Assembly: GCF_958979055.1 (NCBI RefSeq)
Contig: NC_084897.1
Span: forward strand, 21,439,628-21,503,627
DNA: 64,000 bases
Source: Alnus glutinosa
Lineage: Eukaryota; Streptophyta; Magnoliopsida; Fagales; Betulaceae
Direction of reading: 5' to 3'
Shown here: positions 1 through 11,530 of the stretch, piece after piece
Numbering within the stretch: the first letter of the stretch is position 1
Layout of the letters: every line of letters starts with the position of its first letter
Notes under the pieces: generated by a model
What the model was told of the DNA's origin: nothing
Databases searched by the model: none
Seen by the model: only the letters and a program-made list of their open reading frames with translations
Made by a program: the position numbers and the translations under genes

Positions 1-384
1 AAACGTTTAAAGAAATGATTCAAATGAAATCAGTTATAACCAATCACCATGGTTTTCTTTGACCAAGGTTCCACATGACCAAAATGATATGCCAAAGAGA
101 TATATTAACCTAACCGTGTAACCCAAATTGCTGTAATTTTTTTCAAATCTTTTATAGATGAGATTGTCGAACAGTACAAACAGCAAAAACAAAAGTACAC
201 GGCCGGTTAGAAAACAAAAAAAAAAAGATTGATGTGATCCGTTTGGACACCTTAAGTCGAGATAGAAATGACGTAATTCAATGAATGTCCTTACCACCAC
301 AGCGAAACTCATAGGACTGAGTACACCTACTCTAATACGATAAAGGATTACGATGACAGGATAACCATACTGTTTACTAACTCT

Positions 385-966
385 TTGAAATTGCAGGATT
401 ACACCATGCTGTTAGACCTGACGAATACCCCAGGATCCCTGAAAATCCAGATTTCCACCTATCTCCGTACCAGGACTGACATGACACCCCAGGATATCAT
501 GGATGTACTGTTCCTAGCACAGTTCCTCCACTTACTCCGAAATGCCTATAAATACATTACTCCCCATCCCCAAGTATTTGAACATTCTAATTTCACTATT
601 TTTAGCTCTCACCTACTCGCCTGACTTAAGCATCAGAGGGAGGAACGCCGGCTAACCCCCGACATGTTCTCGTTGTTTTACAGGTTACACGGAAGTCCGA
701 CTAACCGACAACGCAAACCAAGCCATTGTAAAATCCAATCAGGAGCTGATACGTTACCATACTGAAAACTGTTTCAACAGATACAAATATGTAGGAAAGT
801 TGCTAGCCAAATGAGTGCTAGCGGCCTAATAAGCTATGTTGTGAACACTGAGATTCGCACTCTTATTAATCTTGGTGATAGTCCTGAAGTCAAAGGAGCT
901 GGAGAGACCAAATATATCAGAAACAACAAACTGACTAAGGCAATTCTCCGATTGTTGGCAAGGTGA
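385..966 (+). other. unrecognised coding-like fragments beside an LTR remnant
   Basis: Two short open stretches are visible. One at 385-624 reads for 79 codons; another at 811-966 reads for 51 codons from ATG (begins MSASGLISYVV, ends LLAR then TGA). Between them lies an LTR-end-like sequence (about 621-690). I do not recognise either peptide. The balanced composition compared with the AT-rich surroundings suggests decayed coding DNA of a retroelement rather than a host gene. Positions 1-384 and 967-1020 show nothing further. Low certainty. Confidence 0.25.
621..690 (+). mobile_element. 3' end fragment of a Ty3/gypsy (Tat/Retand-like) LTR
   Basis: The block begins CTGACTTAAGCATC and continues with GGAGGAACGCCGG and a C-rich run, then ACAGG. 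The same phrase recurs in degraded form at about 12642 on the plus strand and 45780-45880 on the minus strand. This wording is typical of the downstream part of Tat-type gypsy LTRs in trees, as I remember it. No matching 5' end or primer site was found here. Confidence 0.45.
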
Positions 967-999
967 GGTTTTTATAGGCTAAAAAAAATGACGTATAAT

Positions 1000-2179
1000 G
1001 AGTCTCCTTCAACGATCCCTAAAAGATTAGAATCAAAGGACCTTTGAAGGATTTGACCAGCTCATTCCCAGGTTTGCTTTGGAAGCCATTTCGGCCAAAC
1101 CAGCTTCTTCACTGATGCCATGCTCCATCCATTTGATGCGTGCTCTTTTCCGAGTCCAAAAGTTTTAAACTAGGGAAAATATTGATAAACTTTGTGTTTT
1201 GATCGAATTTGATTTTAACACCTCAATTTTTTAATTTTTTTGATTTCATTACCTCGATTATCCTTTTTTTGCAATCGAAGATATAATCCTAAGATAAGGA
1301 GAGAAGGAAAAAAAAATAAAAAATAAAAATAAAATAAAAATAAAATAAAAAATCGTTGAGGCAAAAATGGGTGATTTATGGATTTAGCTTAATAAAGTGG
1401 TTATTTAATATTTTCCCTTCAAATGATCAGAAGGATAGAATACATGTCTTTTCTGCCAATGAGGTCTTGCTCAAATAAGGCTTCATCAGGTTGTAGGAAG
1501 AAAGTGAATGATAAGTTAGTGGGTTCAGATAAAATAAATAAATAAATTATTAAATTTAACATTTTCTAAATAAACTCCAACAGAGAAAACGTCTACAGTT
1601 CACTGACAGAGGAAACCTCCTCCTAACTGATTCATGACAAGTCAAGAAAATCTGTTATCCAATTAATAACTTCACAGCATTAAAATTTCAGTATAGTCAA
1701 AGAAGAAAGCCACAAGAAATTGAAATCTGTACTTGTATGTCTTGAAAAATAACAATGTGAATCCTCCATTCAATTTTGCTACATCATGATTGTAGTGTTG
1801 GCATTCCTCACCAACAAAAAATACCATAGTAGTTCAGAGATGCACACCAGATTTTAAGAGGTGCATTAATCATTTTCTCCAAAAATTGGCAATAGAATAG
1901 GTAAGATTGAATGCCAAAAAAACTGCAAGCCTCTAAAGTAATGAACTCAAATCTGCTACAAAATCAATACAGATGAAAGTAAATGTCTTTTAGGAGAAGA
2001 GTTCCATGTGCAACCAAGGTCTCCAAATGTTGAGAGCCATTCTTTCTGCTTACTAAGCCCATGATCCACTCTCCTTCTAAACAACATTTTAGCCTCACTT
2101 TAAAAGAATATCTCTACCTCAAATTAGTTCAATAATATGTTAGCAGCCCTTTGTTTAGTTATTAACTCCATTGTTGATC
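1000..2179. other. intergenic, AT-rich
   Basis: No gene seen. The stretch holds an A-rich run near 1309-1350 with AAAATA units. Its right end is presumably the 3' untranslated region and downstream flank of the PPR gene, which reads leftwards into it. Confidence 0.5.
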
Positions 2180-4381
2180 CTATTCCTCAATAATTTCGTC
2201 TTCCAAACCAAAATCCACACTTGCAACATAACCGGCGTCTTTCATTAGCTCAGTTAATCCATCCAACAAAGTGTAAATCTCTTGTGCATGAAGGTTTGAT
2301 GTGTCCCCAACCACAAAGGGGGAAAATCCTGTGCCCACATCGACCCAAGCACAACCAGGAGCCTTCCTCACACCCAAGTCCCTCATGGAAGTTCTAACCT
2401 CAGCTAGCTTGTTCCAACAACCAGCAGCAGCATACATGTTAGCAATCAACACATAGTAACCTGAGTTTTCAGGCCTCATTTCCAATAGTGTTTGAGCTGC
2501 CCACTCCCCCATCTCCGCATTTCCATGAATCCGACAGGCTCCTATTAGAGTGGCCCACATGGCAGGGGTTGGCTTGTAAGGCATAGTAGTGATAATCTCT
2601 TTTGCTTTGTCCAACAAGCCAGCCCTGCCAAAGAGATCAACCATGCATGCATAATGCTCCAAATGAGGACATATACCATATACACCTAGCATATTTTCAA
2701 ACAGTCTTTGGCCTTGGATTACAAGACCGGAATGGCTACAAGCTGATAGAACCGCAACCATGGTTATATGGTCTGGTTTGGTTTGGGACCTTTTCATCTC
2801 TTCAAATACTTCTAGTGCAGCTTGTCCCTCTCCTTTCATTCCATATCCAGCAATCAAGGAAGTATAAGTCACCTCATCCCTTTTGCTCAATGAATCAAAC
2901 ACTCTTTTAGCTTCCAAAACTTTGCCTGATCTTGCATACATGTCTACAAGAGCATTCCACAATAGCAAATAGTCCTCGAACCCTTCACGCTTCATAATGT
3001 AGCAATGGAACTCCTTCCCATGTTGCAAATTTGCCACTCGAGCACAGAGAGGAAGAATGCTCGCAATTGTCACATAATTTGGTTCAATTCCGGAAAGCAA
3101 CATCTCTCTAAATAGGAACGATGCTTCCTCAGGTTGATCCATGTGGCTGTAGCCAGAAAGCATGGAGTTCCAAGTAATTATACTCTTATCTTCTATCAAT
3201 CGAAACAGAATATAGGCGTGTCTAAGGTCTTTGCACCTGGAATACATAGTTATTAATGCATTCTTGACATTATGAAACCCATCACAACAGCTACGAATTG
3301 CAGAACCATGAATTTCTTTCCCTAATTTAATGACCCCAATGTGGGAACATGCACCCAAACCAATAATCCTCGCCACAGAATCCAAATGAATGCCACAAGT
3401 TCTCATCCGAAAAAGCAAGTTTAGTGCTCCCTTAAAATTGCCCGTCCGCAAGCACCCACCAGCTATAGTATTCCAAGTTATGATATTAACTTCAATACCA
3501 GTAATTCTCATACTTTCAAAAAGCTCAAATGCTTCCTTCCACATTCTTCTCGAGGCGTAAGCAGAAATCATCGTGTTCCAAGAAACAGCATCCTTCTCTG
3601 GCATCTTGTCAAACAAGCTACGAGCGACATCAATTTCCCCAAACCTCCCATACATGGAGACCAAGGCATTATGTACAAACAAGTTCCACCTAGCAGAGCT
3701 AGAATTAATAGTCTTATGAATCTCCCTACCAAAACCCAGATCCATTTTTTCACCACAAGCCTTGAGAACAGATGGGTAAGTGAAATTATCTGGTCTAACC
3801 CCCTTATCCACCATTTCTCTATAGGCAGAGAGAGCCTCCCCAAAAAGTCCATTTCTAACGTAAGAACAGATAAGCAAATTCCAAGGCAAAGGGTGCAAAA
3901 TACTTGAATTCTGAGTAACATTATGGGCATCAACAAGGAGGTCAAAGCTTGAGTAAAATGTGACAAGTTTGGGTACCAAAAGGGGATTTTGTTCAAGACC
4001 CAAGGAGATAATCTGAGCATGAAGTTGTTTACCTTGTAAGAGTGATTTAAGGTTGGTGCAAGATAGAAGAAGAGAAGAGATGGAATGTAAGATAAGGTCG
4101 AAAGAAGCAACAGAAGAGGCATGTACCTGGATAAGAGAGAAGGTTTTGAATGCTTTCGATAAATGGCCCTGGCTCGCAAAGTCCTTGAGAGATGTAAAAA
4201 GGGAATTAATCATAGATTCATCACTACTTGTGTTTGTTTCCGGGATAGAATCATTGGATTTGCGTGGTGTGGATGGCTTATCATACGGTTTTGTACCCTG
4301 TTTCCATTTTCTAGGAATGAATTTTTGGAGTTGAGATATAAAGAGATCTCTTGGGATAAACCGTGATGGAGAAGACGACAT
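2180..4381 (-). CDS. E-class pentatricopeptide repeat protein (733 aa, intronless)
   Basis: PLS-class PPR protein, a sequence-specific RNA-binding family that acts in mitochondria or chloroplasts, mostly in C-to-U editing or transcript processing. The intact 733-codon frame has no intron, as is usual for plant PPR genes. A basic, Ser/Pro-rich N-terminus could be an organelle transit peptide. From about residue 165 to 600 tandem P, L and S motifs are plain, for example [41 protein letters not shown] and [22 protein letters not shown]. The end (about 610-720) has the E and E+ signature, including [26 protein letters not shown] and APGCAWVDV, and then stops without a DYW deaminase domain, so an editing role would need a deaminase partner. 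It resembles my memory of Arabidopsis At1g71490, but I am not certain. Antisense and overlapping frames here are shadows. Confidence 0.93.
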   Translation of the reverse strand: MSSSPSRFIPRDLFISQLQKFIPRKWKQGTKPYDKPSTPRKSNDSIPETNTSSDESMINSLFTSLKDFASQGHLSKAFKTFSLIQVHASSVASFDLILHSISSLLLSCTNLKSLLQGKQLHAQIISLGLEQNPLLVPKLVTFYSSFDLLVDAHNVTQNSSILHPLPWNLLICSYVRNGLFGEALSAYREMVDKGVRPDNFTYPSVLKACGEKMDLGFGREIHKTINSSSARWNLFVHNALVSMYGRFGEIDVARSLFDKMPEKDAVSWNTMISAYASRRMWKEAFELFESMRITGIEVNIITWNTIAGGCLRTGNFKGALNLLFRMRTCGIHLDSVARIIGLGACSHIGVIKLGKEIHGSAIRSCCDGFHNVKNALITMYSRCKDLRHAYILFRLIEDKSIITWNSMLSGYSHMDQPEEASFLFREMLLSGIEPNYVTIASILPLCARVANLQHGKEFHCYIMKREGFEDYLLLWNALVDMYARSGKVLEAKRVFDSLSKRDEVTYTSLIAGYGMKGEGQAALEVFEEMKRSQTKPDHITMVAVLSACSHSGLVIQGQRLFENMLGVYGICPHLEHYACMVDLFGRAGLLDKAKEIITTMPYKPTPAMWATLIGACRIHGNAEMGEWAAQTLLEMRPENSGYYVLIANMYAAAGCWNKLAEVRTSMRDLGVRKAPGCAWVDVGTGFSPFVVGDTSNLHAQEIYTLLDGLTELMKDAGYVASVDFGLEDEIIEE

Positions 4382-5469
4382 ACACTATAAATGTATGTGT
4401 TGTATGTAATAGCATGGTGAGTGAGAGTGCAGTGAGAGCGCATGCCTTCATCCACATTTGCAACATGTTGCTCGGTAAAATTGGCTATCAAGTGACTCAA
4501 TCTTTGCCTGTCAAGATCGAGGCCTAGTCCATAATTAAAGGCAATGATTCCCCTGCAAAAGCAAAGCTGGTGTAAGCACCGAGTTAACCATGAGCGTCAA
4601 AGCAAGCACTACACGCTCTATTTCCCATGTTATGCCCAACAAATTTCTCAATTGGGAACATCCAGCTGAGGTTCCCATATCTGGGATGGATAATGGCAGA
4701 GGAGATATATTTTATTTCATTTCTTGTCCATTTTCTTTTCTTCCGTTTTCTCAACAGTTTTAAAACATATAATGAACAAGGTAATTAATAAAGAAACATG
4801 GAAGAATAAAATAACATCAGAACCAAGAAATTAAGATTAAAATAGTTTTAAAATTGTGCATTCTTCCCCTTTTTCCGTATGAAACATTTTCTTAGCAACT
4901 AGGGGTGGAACTATGATAATTTTTTTATAAGTAATGTCAATATCATTAAATAAGCACAAAGGGGCGCAACCCTAGTACAGAGAGTATACAAAGAGAATCC
5001 CTAATCTGAAGATAAAGACGAACAAAAATTCAAAAAATCTGCAAAACTAGAAACTAGCAAACTATGATGTGCGGATATATACCTTAAAAACAGACGCAGA
5101 TCAACAACGCAAAGTGAAGAAATGAAAGAATGGGGACGGATAAGTGGAGAAGTGCAAAGAATTGTCACGGGCCTCCCGGCGTGCGGACAACGGCTACGGT
5201 TTTGTGAAGAAGTGAAGAGAAGAAAGCGGCTGCTTGTGTGTAGAACTAAAGACCGGAGAATTGGAGAAATTAAGAAAGGCGGCAGATATGGCCCATACGG
5301 GTTTATAGGTAATATTTTCGATAAACCCCATCCACCCTTAACCCGTCCGAGACGGGTAAAAATGCTCGGGGAAACCGGTTTAGGTCAACCGGCTTAGCAG
5401 GACTAGACTGAAACAAAAAAAGACATACCTAGGCCGAACCCGGTTGGTCAGAAAACCGCAAGAAGGAAC
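4382..5469. other. intergenic; PPR 5' flank and a LINE tail
   Basis: Positions 4382-4600 are the likely promoter and 5' untranslated region of the PPR gene. At 4919-4990 a T run followed by ATAAGTAATG and a CATTAAATAAGCACAAAG phrase reads, on the minus strand, as a poly(A)-tailed LINE 3' end. An open frame at 5122-5397 has no recognisable product. Confidence 0.45.
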
Positions 5470-5472
5470 TAA

Positions 5473-6752
5473 GGCCTCGTTTGGTTTGCGGATTAGACCC
5501 ATGGAAAGGAATAGTTATTCCTACGGAATAGCTATTCTTTTGTTTGGTTGTATATTATTTAAGGGAATAGTTATTCCCTTACGAAGAGGAATAGGTATTC
5601 CACTCAAAAATGAGTGGAATACCTATTCCTTTCCTATGGGAATAAATTAAATTCGTCTTTTGCCCAAAAACTCCAACCTTCTCAACACCCAAGTCTCTTA
5701 TCCCTCTCTCTCTCTCTGTTTCTCAACTCATGGTGTGTTTTAATACGAAATTTTGACAATAAAATATAATTCTGATTCTACTTTTTTCAGAAACAAATCA
5801 TATTTTATTCAACTTTTTAAAAAACAAATTATATTTTATTCAACTTTTTATAAACAAATCATATTTTATTCAATTTTATATAAAAAGTCAAATTTCAAAA
5901 TTCGCAAACAAAATAAAAATTTAATTCTGATTTCAAAAATTCATCACTCAAGTGCACCATCAATACCTTTCCCCATCTCTGCAATTATATTCTCATCCCC
6001 CTCTCTCTGTTTCTCAACCCAACTACAGTAGATGTAGCAAAACGAGTACCTCTTAATATCGGGGGGACTCCAATTGCCTTGCGGAGGTTTGAGAAAAACT
6101 TTATAAGCAAAGAACGAATGTTTGTTACTGAAAAACAAATAAAAAATAATAAAATAAAAAGGGCTTTGTAGATGATTTATTTTTTTATGATGATTATGTT
6201 TTTTTTTTTTTTTTTCTCTTATAAATTATTTTACTTTGTAAGCAAAGAATGAATGTTTGTTGCTGGAAAACAAATAAAAAAGAATAAAATAAAAAGGGCT
6301 TTGCAGATGATCTATTTTTTTATGATGGTGATATGATGATTATGTGTGTGTGTGTGTGTGTTTTTTTTTTTTTCCTTATAAATCATTTTGTAGCGTAATT
6401 GTATATGAAAAAAAAAAAAAGAAGCCATGAACTCTATGAAATTAAAAAAAAAAAAACAAAAAAGGTCATAGTATGATTGTTTATGTTTCTTAAATAAAGA
6501 AAAAAAAATGTCCTCAAGAATATAAATTATATTTGTATTATAAGGGTATTTTAGAAAATTTGATTATAATATGATTCCATTCACCAATGTATTGCACTGT
6601 ACCAAACAAAAGAATACATATGCAATGTTCTATCCCACCGTTACAACCAAACAAAAGAATAAGAATAGTTATTCCATTCCATTTTCATCTATTCCCATGA
6701 ATAGTTATTCCTTTTCCTAATGGAATAGACATTCCGCAAACCAAACGAGGCC
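5473..6752. mobile_element. Tourist/PIF-Harbinger-type element, non-autonomous, 1280 bp
   Basis: Perfect 20-bp terminal inverted repeats, GGCCTCGTTTGGTTTGCGGA at 5473-5492 and its complement at 6733-6752. They are flanked by a TAA duplication (5470-5472 and 6753-6755), the hallmark of PIF/Harbinger-Tourist elements. Subterminal GGAATAGTTATTCC motifs are repeated near both ends. The inside is AT-rich and has no transposase frame. A roughly 135-bp internal tandem duplication is visible (about 6099-6233 and 6234-6395), containing the phrase AGCAAAGAAYGAATGTTTGTT in both units. The perfect terminal repeats suggest fairly recent mobility. Confidence 0.88.
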
Positions 6753-7067
6753 TAAAAGAAGAGAGAATTCCTTAGCCAAACTGAAAAATAAAAAATAAAA
6801 CTTTTGTGTATCTTCTTTTTACTTGCTCTGGAAAGCAAGGCGGCAAGGAGTATACACGGTTATGGATGGTTGCAATTAATAGTTATCGTCTCTGACGATT
6901 AATCTCAATCGCAGTTATTGAAAGTATAATCGCACCGCATAATTACTTTTAAAAAATTTGTTTTTTTATGGCCTATTTTAGATGTCTTTGGGCCTTTATA
7001 AATAATTAGAAGGCTTTAAAATGTAATAAAGTTCAAAAATATTAATATTATTATTAAACTATTTTTA

Positions 7068-8687
7068 GGAAAAATTGCACCGTTGGTCCCTGTGGTATGC
7101 CATAATTATTTTTTACTCCCTATGGTTTAAAAAATTACTGGAGGTCCTCGTGGTATACAATAATTACAAATCGATCCCTGGCGTCAAATTCTGTTAAATT
7201 TTTTAACAGATTCTGTCAAATGCCACGTCAGCGACACGTGTCCATCTTAATAAAAAAATATAAATTTATTAAAAAATAAATAAAATACTTTAATTAAAAA
7301 AAAATAATAAAAAAAAAAAACTGAACGGGTGGCCAAGCCACCCATTTGGGGGTGGCCGCGCGCCACCCCCAGAGGCCGCAGGGGGTGGCGCGCGGCCACC
7401 CCCAGTGGCTGGGGGCGGCCAGGCCACCCGTTCAGTTTTTTTTTTTTTTTTGATTTTTTTTTTTTTTAAAAAAAAAAAAAAGTATTTTTATTTATTTTTT
7501 AATAAATTTTTTTTATTATTATTAAGATGGACACGTGTCGTCATAAGAAGGTGACACGTGTCGCTGACGTGGCATTTGATGGAATCTGTTAAAAAATTGG
7601 GATAATTGCACCGGAGGTCCCTGTGGTATACCATAATTATTTTTCACTCCCTATGGTTTAAAAAGTTCACTGGAGGTCCTCGTGATATGCAATAATTACA
7701 AATCGATCCCTGGCGTCAAATTCTGTTAAAATTTTTAACATATTCCGTCAAATGCCACGTCAGCGCCACGTGTCGTCATCTTATTGGCGACACGTGGCGC
7801 TGACATGTCTAATTTTAATAAAATAATATAAATTTATTAAAAAATAAATAAATAATACTTATTTTTTAAAAAAGAAAAAAACAAAAAACAAAAAAAAAAA
7901 GAAAAAAACAAAAATGGGAAAGGGGTGGCCAGGCCACCAACAGCCCATGGGGGTGGCCGCGCGCCACCCCCAGAGGCCGCCGGCGGTGGCGCGCGGCCAC
8001 CCCCAGGCCATTGGGGGTGGCCTTCGGGCCACCCCTAGATCTTCTAAGGGTGGCCCGATGGCCACCCCCGGCCACTGGGGGTGGCCACGCACCACCCCCA
8101 GAGGCCACCTGGGGTGGCGCGCGGCCACCCCCAGTGGCCGGGGGTGGCCATCGGGCCACCCTTAGTAGATCTAGGGGTGGCCCGAAGGCCACCCCCGGCC
8201 ACTGGGGGTGGCCGCGCGCCACCCCCTGCAGCCACTGGGGGTGGCGCGCGGCCACCCCTTCAGCTTCTTTTTTTTTTTTGAATTTTTTTTATAAAAAAAT
8301 AAGTATTTTTATTTATTTTTTAATAAATTTATATTTTTTATTACGATAGACACGTGTCGCCATCTTATTGGCGACACGTGGCGCTGACGTGGCATTTGAC
8401 GGAATCTGTTAAAAATTTTAACAGAATTTGACGCCAGGGATCGATTTGTAATTATTGCATATCACGAGGACCTCCAGTGAACTTTTTAAACTATAGGGAG
8501 TGAAAAATAATTATGGTATACCACAGGGACCTCCGGTGCAATTATCCCTAAAAAATTTAACAGAATTTGACGCCAGGGATCGATTTGTAATTATTGCATA
8601 CCACAAGGATCTCCCAGTAATTTTTTAAACCACAGGGAGTAAAAAATAATTATGGAATACCACAGGGACCAACGGTGCAATTTTCCC
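7068..8687. mobile_element. outer Mutator-like MITE with 9-bp target duplication
   Basis: Terminal inverted repeats of more than 70 bp start GGAAAAATTGCACCGTTGG and are complemented at 8600-8687. Flanks are a perfect 9-bp duplication, CTATTTTTA, at 7059-7067 and 8688-8696, which fits the Mutator superfamily. The left half holds a GC-rich palindromic core (7320-7440) made of GGGGTGGCC units with poly(T)/poly(A) shoulders. No transposase is encoded. It is interrupted at 7599-8548 by a second member of the same family. Confidence 0.87.
7599..8548. mobile_element. inner Mutator-like MITE inserted in its own family
   Basis: Begins GGGATAATTGCACCGGAGG and ends with the complement. The perfect 9-bp duplication TAAAAAATT is at 7590-7598 and 8549-8557. 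The terminal repeats run for about 200 bp and include the CACGTGTCG and TGACGTGGC phrases. The core (about 7915-8265) is a GC-rich palindrome of GGGGTGGC/GCCACCCC units in an AT-rich genome. Long frames on both strands through this core (rich in GVARGHPQWPG-like words) come from the palindrome and are not genes. Confidence 0.87.
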
Positions 8688-8786
8688 CTATTTTTATGAA
8701 TAAAGATCAATTTCATTAAACTCAAAACGAAAAATCAAATATCAAACGCAACAAAATCACGTCATTTTGTGTAATATTATTATTTT

Positions 8787-8812
8787 ATTATATATATATA
8801 TATATATATATA
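8787..8812. repeat. (TA)n microsatellite
   Basis: About 13 uninterrupted TA units between the nested MITEs and the next foldback element. Confidence 0.8.
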
Positions 8813-8931
8813 AGAGTATGTAGTTAGTGGTTATTAACCACCTCCGCATACCCTAAAACCATTAGAGATATGATACGTTTACAACATTCGTACAACTGTA
8901 ACAACTTTTTTAAAAATCAGTCATTGGAAGT

Positions 8932-9106
8932 GGGAAAATGATAGGTGGGGGACAAACAACCGTCTTCCATCACCCTCTTTTGGTTTTTTAAATCAAAAAA
9001 TCTATAAATTTGTCCTTTGATGGTCACATCAAAGGATAAATTTTAATTTTTTTTTTATTTAAAAATGAAAAAGGGGGTGATGAGGGACGGAAATGTATCA
9101 CTGCTC
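8932..9106. mobile_element. foldback MITE, copy A of the GGGAAATGAT family
   Basis: The left end GGGAAAATGATAGG and a GGGGGAC...CCGTC segment are complemented at the right end, with the dyad centred on TTTGATGGTCACATCAAA. An imperfect 9-bp duplication, TTGGAAGT plus one base, is at 8924-8932 and 9107-9115. The same family occurs at 30738-30919. Confidence 0.65.
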
Positions 9107-9115
9107 TTGGAAGTA

Positions 9116-10289
9116 TACTCGCATATAGAAAAACAGATCTAATAATTAATTTGAAAAAAAATTGTTGGATTCAAACAAGAATTGTGTCAAGAGTTGTACA
9201 ACAATCATTTTACAAAACCAACCTCTCAGTCTAAAACAATTAGCGGTTTTTTCCAACCACCTACAAAATTAATTATGCGGTCAAGAGTTGTCGGTTAATA
9301 ACCACTTGTAAATCCCTGCTATCCGAGAAGAGATAAAAAAGGGGGAAATAGTTATAAAATATATATCTTTATTAACAATGAATCCTAATAATAAAGGGAT
9401 TTTTTTAAAAAGAAAATGTATAATTTAAGAAAGAATATGGGACCTTTTTATTACTGTTACTCATTTAGGCATTAAGAACAGTCGTTCATATCGCCATTAA
9501 CCCGTATAATCACACAGTCGGGTTGTAAGTTTTCCCTCAAGCGTCCGCCAAACCGACTATGAGATTAATGCGGTAACTCTCTCTGGGTTTGTGGCATTCA
9601 TGTTTCTGTGTGGTGTGCTTGTATTTTCAGCCGTTTCTTTAGATATAAACTTTTTACTATTTTTTCTGGCGCAGGAGGATTCTGCAATGCTCCTTGTCAG
9701 TGTCCAAGGAGAAGTGGTTGGTGTGAATGTGTCACTGCTAGCGTTGCTAAGGTTAGATTTTATAAAGAACTTATTGGTTCTACGACCTGTTTGGTTGCAA
9801 GGAAAATAAAGGAAAAGGATTAGACACTAAAATTGAAGTCTCGATTTAGTCCTCGTTTGGCACAAAAGTAAGGATTTTTATTTTTCCCCCACCTGGACTC
9901 TCGTTTCAGGTTCTTGCGTCACTACTGTAAAACGAATTCCCATTTCAGAAAACCAAACAGAGTAAGATTAAAATGAACGAACAAAATAAATTTGAATTTT
10001 CACGATGTGGTTTGAATATTCCTTTTTTTTTTAACTTTTCCAGCAAGGAGAAAGAGCCCTCCAACACCCTCCCTTCCCATAACATGTGCACAATCCATGA
10101 ATTAAATTGTAAAGAATTACGATTTGCTCAGATTGCGATATAATCAAACTAGTTAGAAAACAAGTAGCTTTCCATTGGATATTTCAAATTTACCAACTAC
10201 ATCTATGCACCAGAAACTTCCAAAAAAAATTAAAGCAAGAGGATCCCAACCTCTAAGGCTGTTATACATAGAAAAGAAAAATAGAACAT
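9116..10289. other. intergenic, 3' flank of the histone gene
   Basis: AT-rich. A slightly GC-richer stretch at 9540-9830 has two overlapping 71-72 codon frames, but they match nothing I know and lack gene context. Positions 10240-10289 are the probable 3' untranslated region of the H2A gene. Confidence 0.45.
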
Positions 10290-11134
10290 TTAAGCTTTTT
10301 TGGGGGACTTGGAGGCCTTTGGGGACTTGTCAGATTCAGTTGAAATGCTCTTCTTGGGCAGCAAAACTGGGTTGATGTTTGGCAGAACACCGCCGTTGGC
10401 AATGGTGACCCCTTGAAGCAGTTTCCCCAGTTCCTCGTCGTTCCTCACGGCCAACAGCACGTGCCTCGGGTTGATTCTGTTCTTCTTGTTGTCACGCGCC
10501 GCGTTCCCGGCCAGCTCCAGCACCTACATTTCATTCACACCACAACAAAGGAACAAAAACAGAAATCAGCCTTTTTTTCTATTTTCTTTCGTTTGCATCC
10601 ACGCAGAGAGAGTTGTTTAGATGCCTGGAAAATGCAGAAGAAAAAAAAGAAAAAAAGTGGATCTAAATCTGGGATAAAACATTTGTGTCTTTGCTTGAGA
10701 ATAACCATAAGTATTTGGATCTGATATTCAAACATCCAATCTTATATCACCTCCTTCCATTATATCGGCAGCGAAACACATAATCCAAAATAAAAGGATC
10801 TAAAATTGTACTCTCCTTTGCTTCACCCTTCCTCAAATTCTCGGCAACCAAACACAGAAATCCAAAATGCAAAGACGCATCGAGAGAGAACAGAGCAAGA
10901 AAATGAGTGTTTTAGGATCTGAGAGAGTACCTCAGCAGCAAGATATTCGAGAACGGCGGCGAGGTAGACGGCAGCCCCGGAGCCGGTTCTCTGAGCGTAA
11001 CGACCCTTTTTCAGGAACCGGGCGATACGACCCACAGGAAACTGGAGCCCCGCCTTGACCGACTTCGTCACCGACTTCTTCCTCTCACCGCCTTTTCTTC
11101 CTCCGGCTCCCCTCGTCGTCTTCGATGTCTCCAT
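10290..11134 (-). CDS. H2A.W: histone H2A, H2A.W type with SPKK tail (145 aa, two exons)
   Basis: Exon 1 is 10931-11134 and exon 2 is 10290-10523; the 407-bp intron has GT at 10930-10929 and AG at 10525-10524, and joins AAE to VLELAGN, a conserved H2A position. The predicted protein has the histone fold with [20 protein letters not shown], an acidic-patch region ([16 protein letters not shown]) and NDEELGKLL. The C-terminus [12 protein letters not shown] carries SPKK minor-groove motifs, the hallmark of plant H2A.W, which marks and compacts heterochromatin. The length fits the usual 145-150 aa. It is replication-type chromatin protein in the nucleus. The neighbour RecQsim gene repeats the Arabidopsis gene order. 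An apparent frame starting MLELAG is exon 2 only. Confidence 0.95.
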
Positions 11135-11246
11135 TAAGAAAAGAACAACCTCAAACCTCTCTGAAGATACGTTTTGGTGGACCTGTGTTTTGAATTTTTG
11201 GAGCGCTTGTATTTTGAATTTTGGGTTTGAGGTTCAGGGTGGGCGG

Positions 11247-11259
11247 TATTTAATTTATA
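11247..11259 (-). promoter_or_regulatory. TATA box of the H2A gene
   Basis: Reads TATAAATTAAATA on the minus strand, about 113-125 bp upstream of the H2A ATG, a normal distance with a short leader. The upstream composite repeats begin 50 bp further away. Confidence 0.65.
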
Positions 11260-11308
11260 GTGGGCGGGGTTGGAGATATGGGGTTTGGATCAGACGGCTG
11301 GGAGATGT

Positions 11309-11530
11309 GCCACGCTGGCGATCCGGGAGTTTTGGTTTAGGCCAATAAGGGGCTGGGAGATTGTCGGTTGTATTTCAATATTCGATCCGAAGGGTATGAC
11401 CTGTGACACGTCGGCGATCCGTGGGTTTGGCTTTCGGCCAATGGGGTGCTTTCTTCATGAAAGATAAAAATTTACGTGATATTGTGGGAAGGGCCACGCT
11501 GGCAATCCGTGGCACTTTGGTTTTGGCCAA
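11309..11530 (-). promoter_or_regulatory. three copies of an octamer-like plus CCAAT-like module
   Basis: Copies lie at 11309-11346, 11405-11442 and 11492-11530. On the plus strand each reads CACG(C/T)(T/C)GGC(G/A)ATCCG, then a T/G-rich spacer, then GGCCAA. The GATCCGTG core differs by one base from the reverse complement of the plant histone octamer CGCGGATC, which drives S-phase transcription, and it is followed at a fixed distance by a CCAAT-like box. The spacing of 96 and about 87 bp and shared flanks suggest module duplication. Function is inferred. Confidence 0.6.

Noticed and set aside
3568..4179. 203-aa frame on the minus strand inside the PPR gene
   Set aside because: Shifted-frame shadow of the PPR coding sequence; no family match.
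2602..4366. Plus-strand frames opposite the PPR gene
   Set aside because: Antisense shadows in lower-quality codon use.
5122..5397. 91-aa basic frame
   Set aside because: Lys/Arg-rich chance frame with no domain, near a LINE tail.
7320..8260. CRISPR-like spaced GGGGTGGCC repeats
   Set aside because: Repeats are not uniform, spacers are not unique, and the unit is a eukaryotic transposon palindrome.
7859..8349. Several long overlapping frames on both strands rich in GVARGHPQW-like words
   Set aside because: They follow from the GC-rich palindromic repeat of a MITE, appear in five frames at once and have no start context or homology.
9591..9823. 72- and 71-aa frames with a hydrophobic start or Cys-rich stretch
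   Set aside because: Two competing frames in the same DNA, no splice or homology support.
10535..10735. 66-aa frame between the H2A exons
   Set aside because: Lies wholly in the intron; polypurine-driven low complexity.
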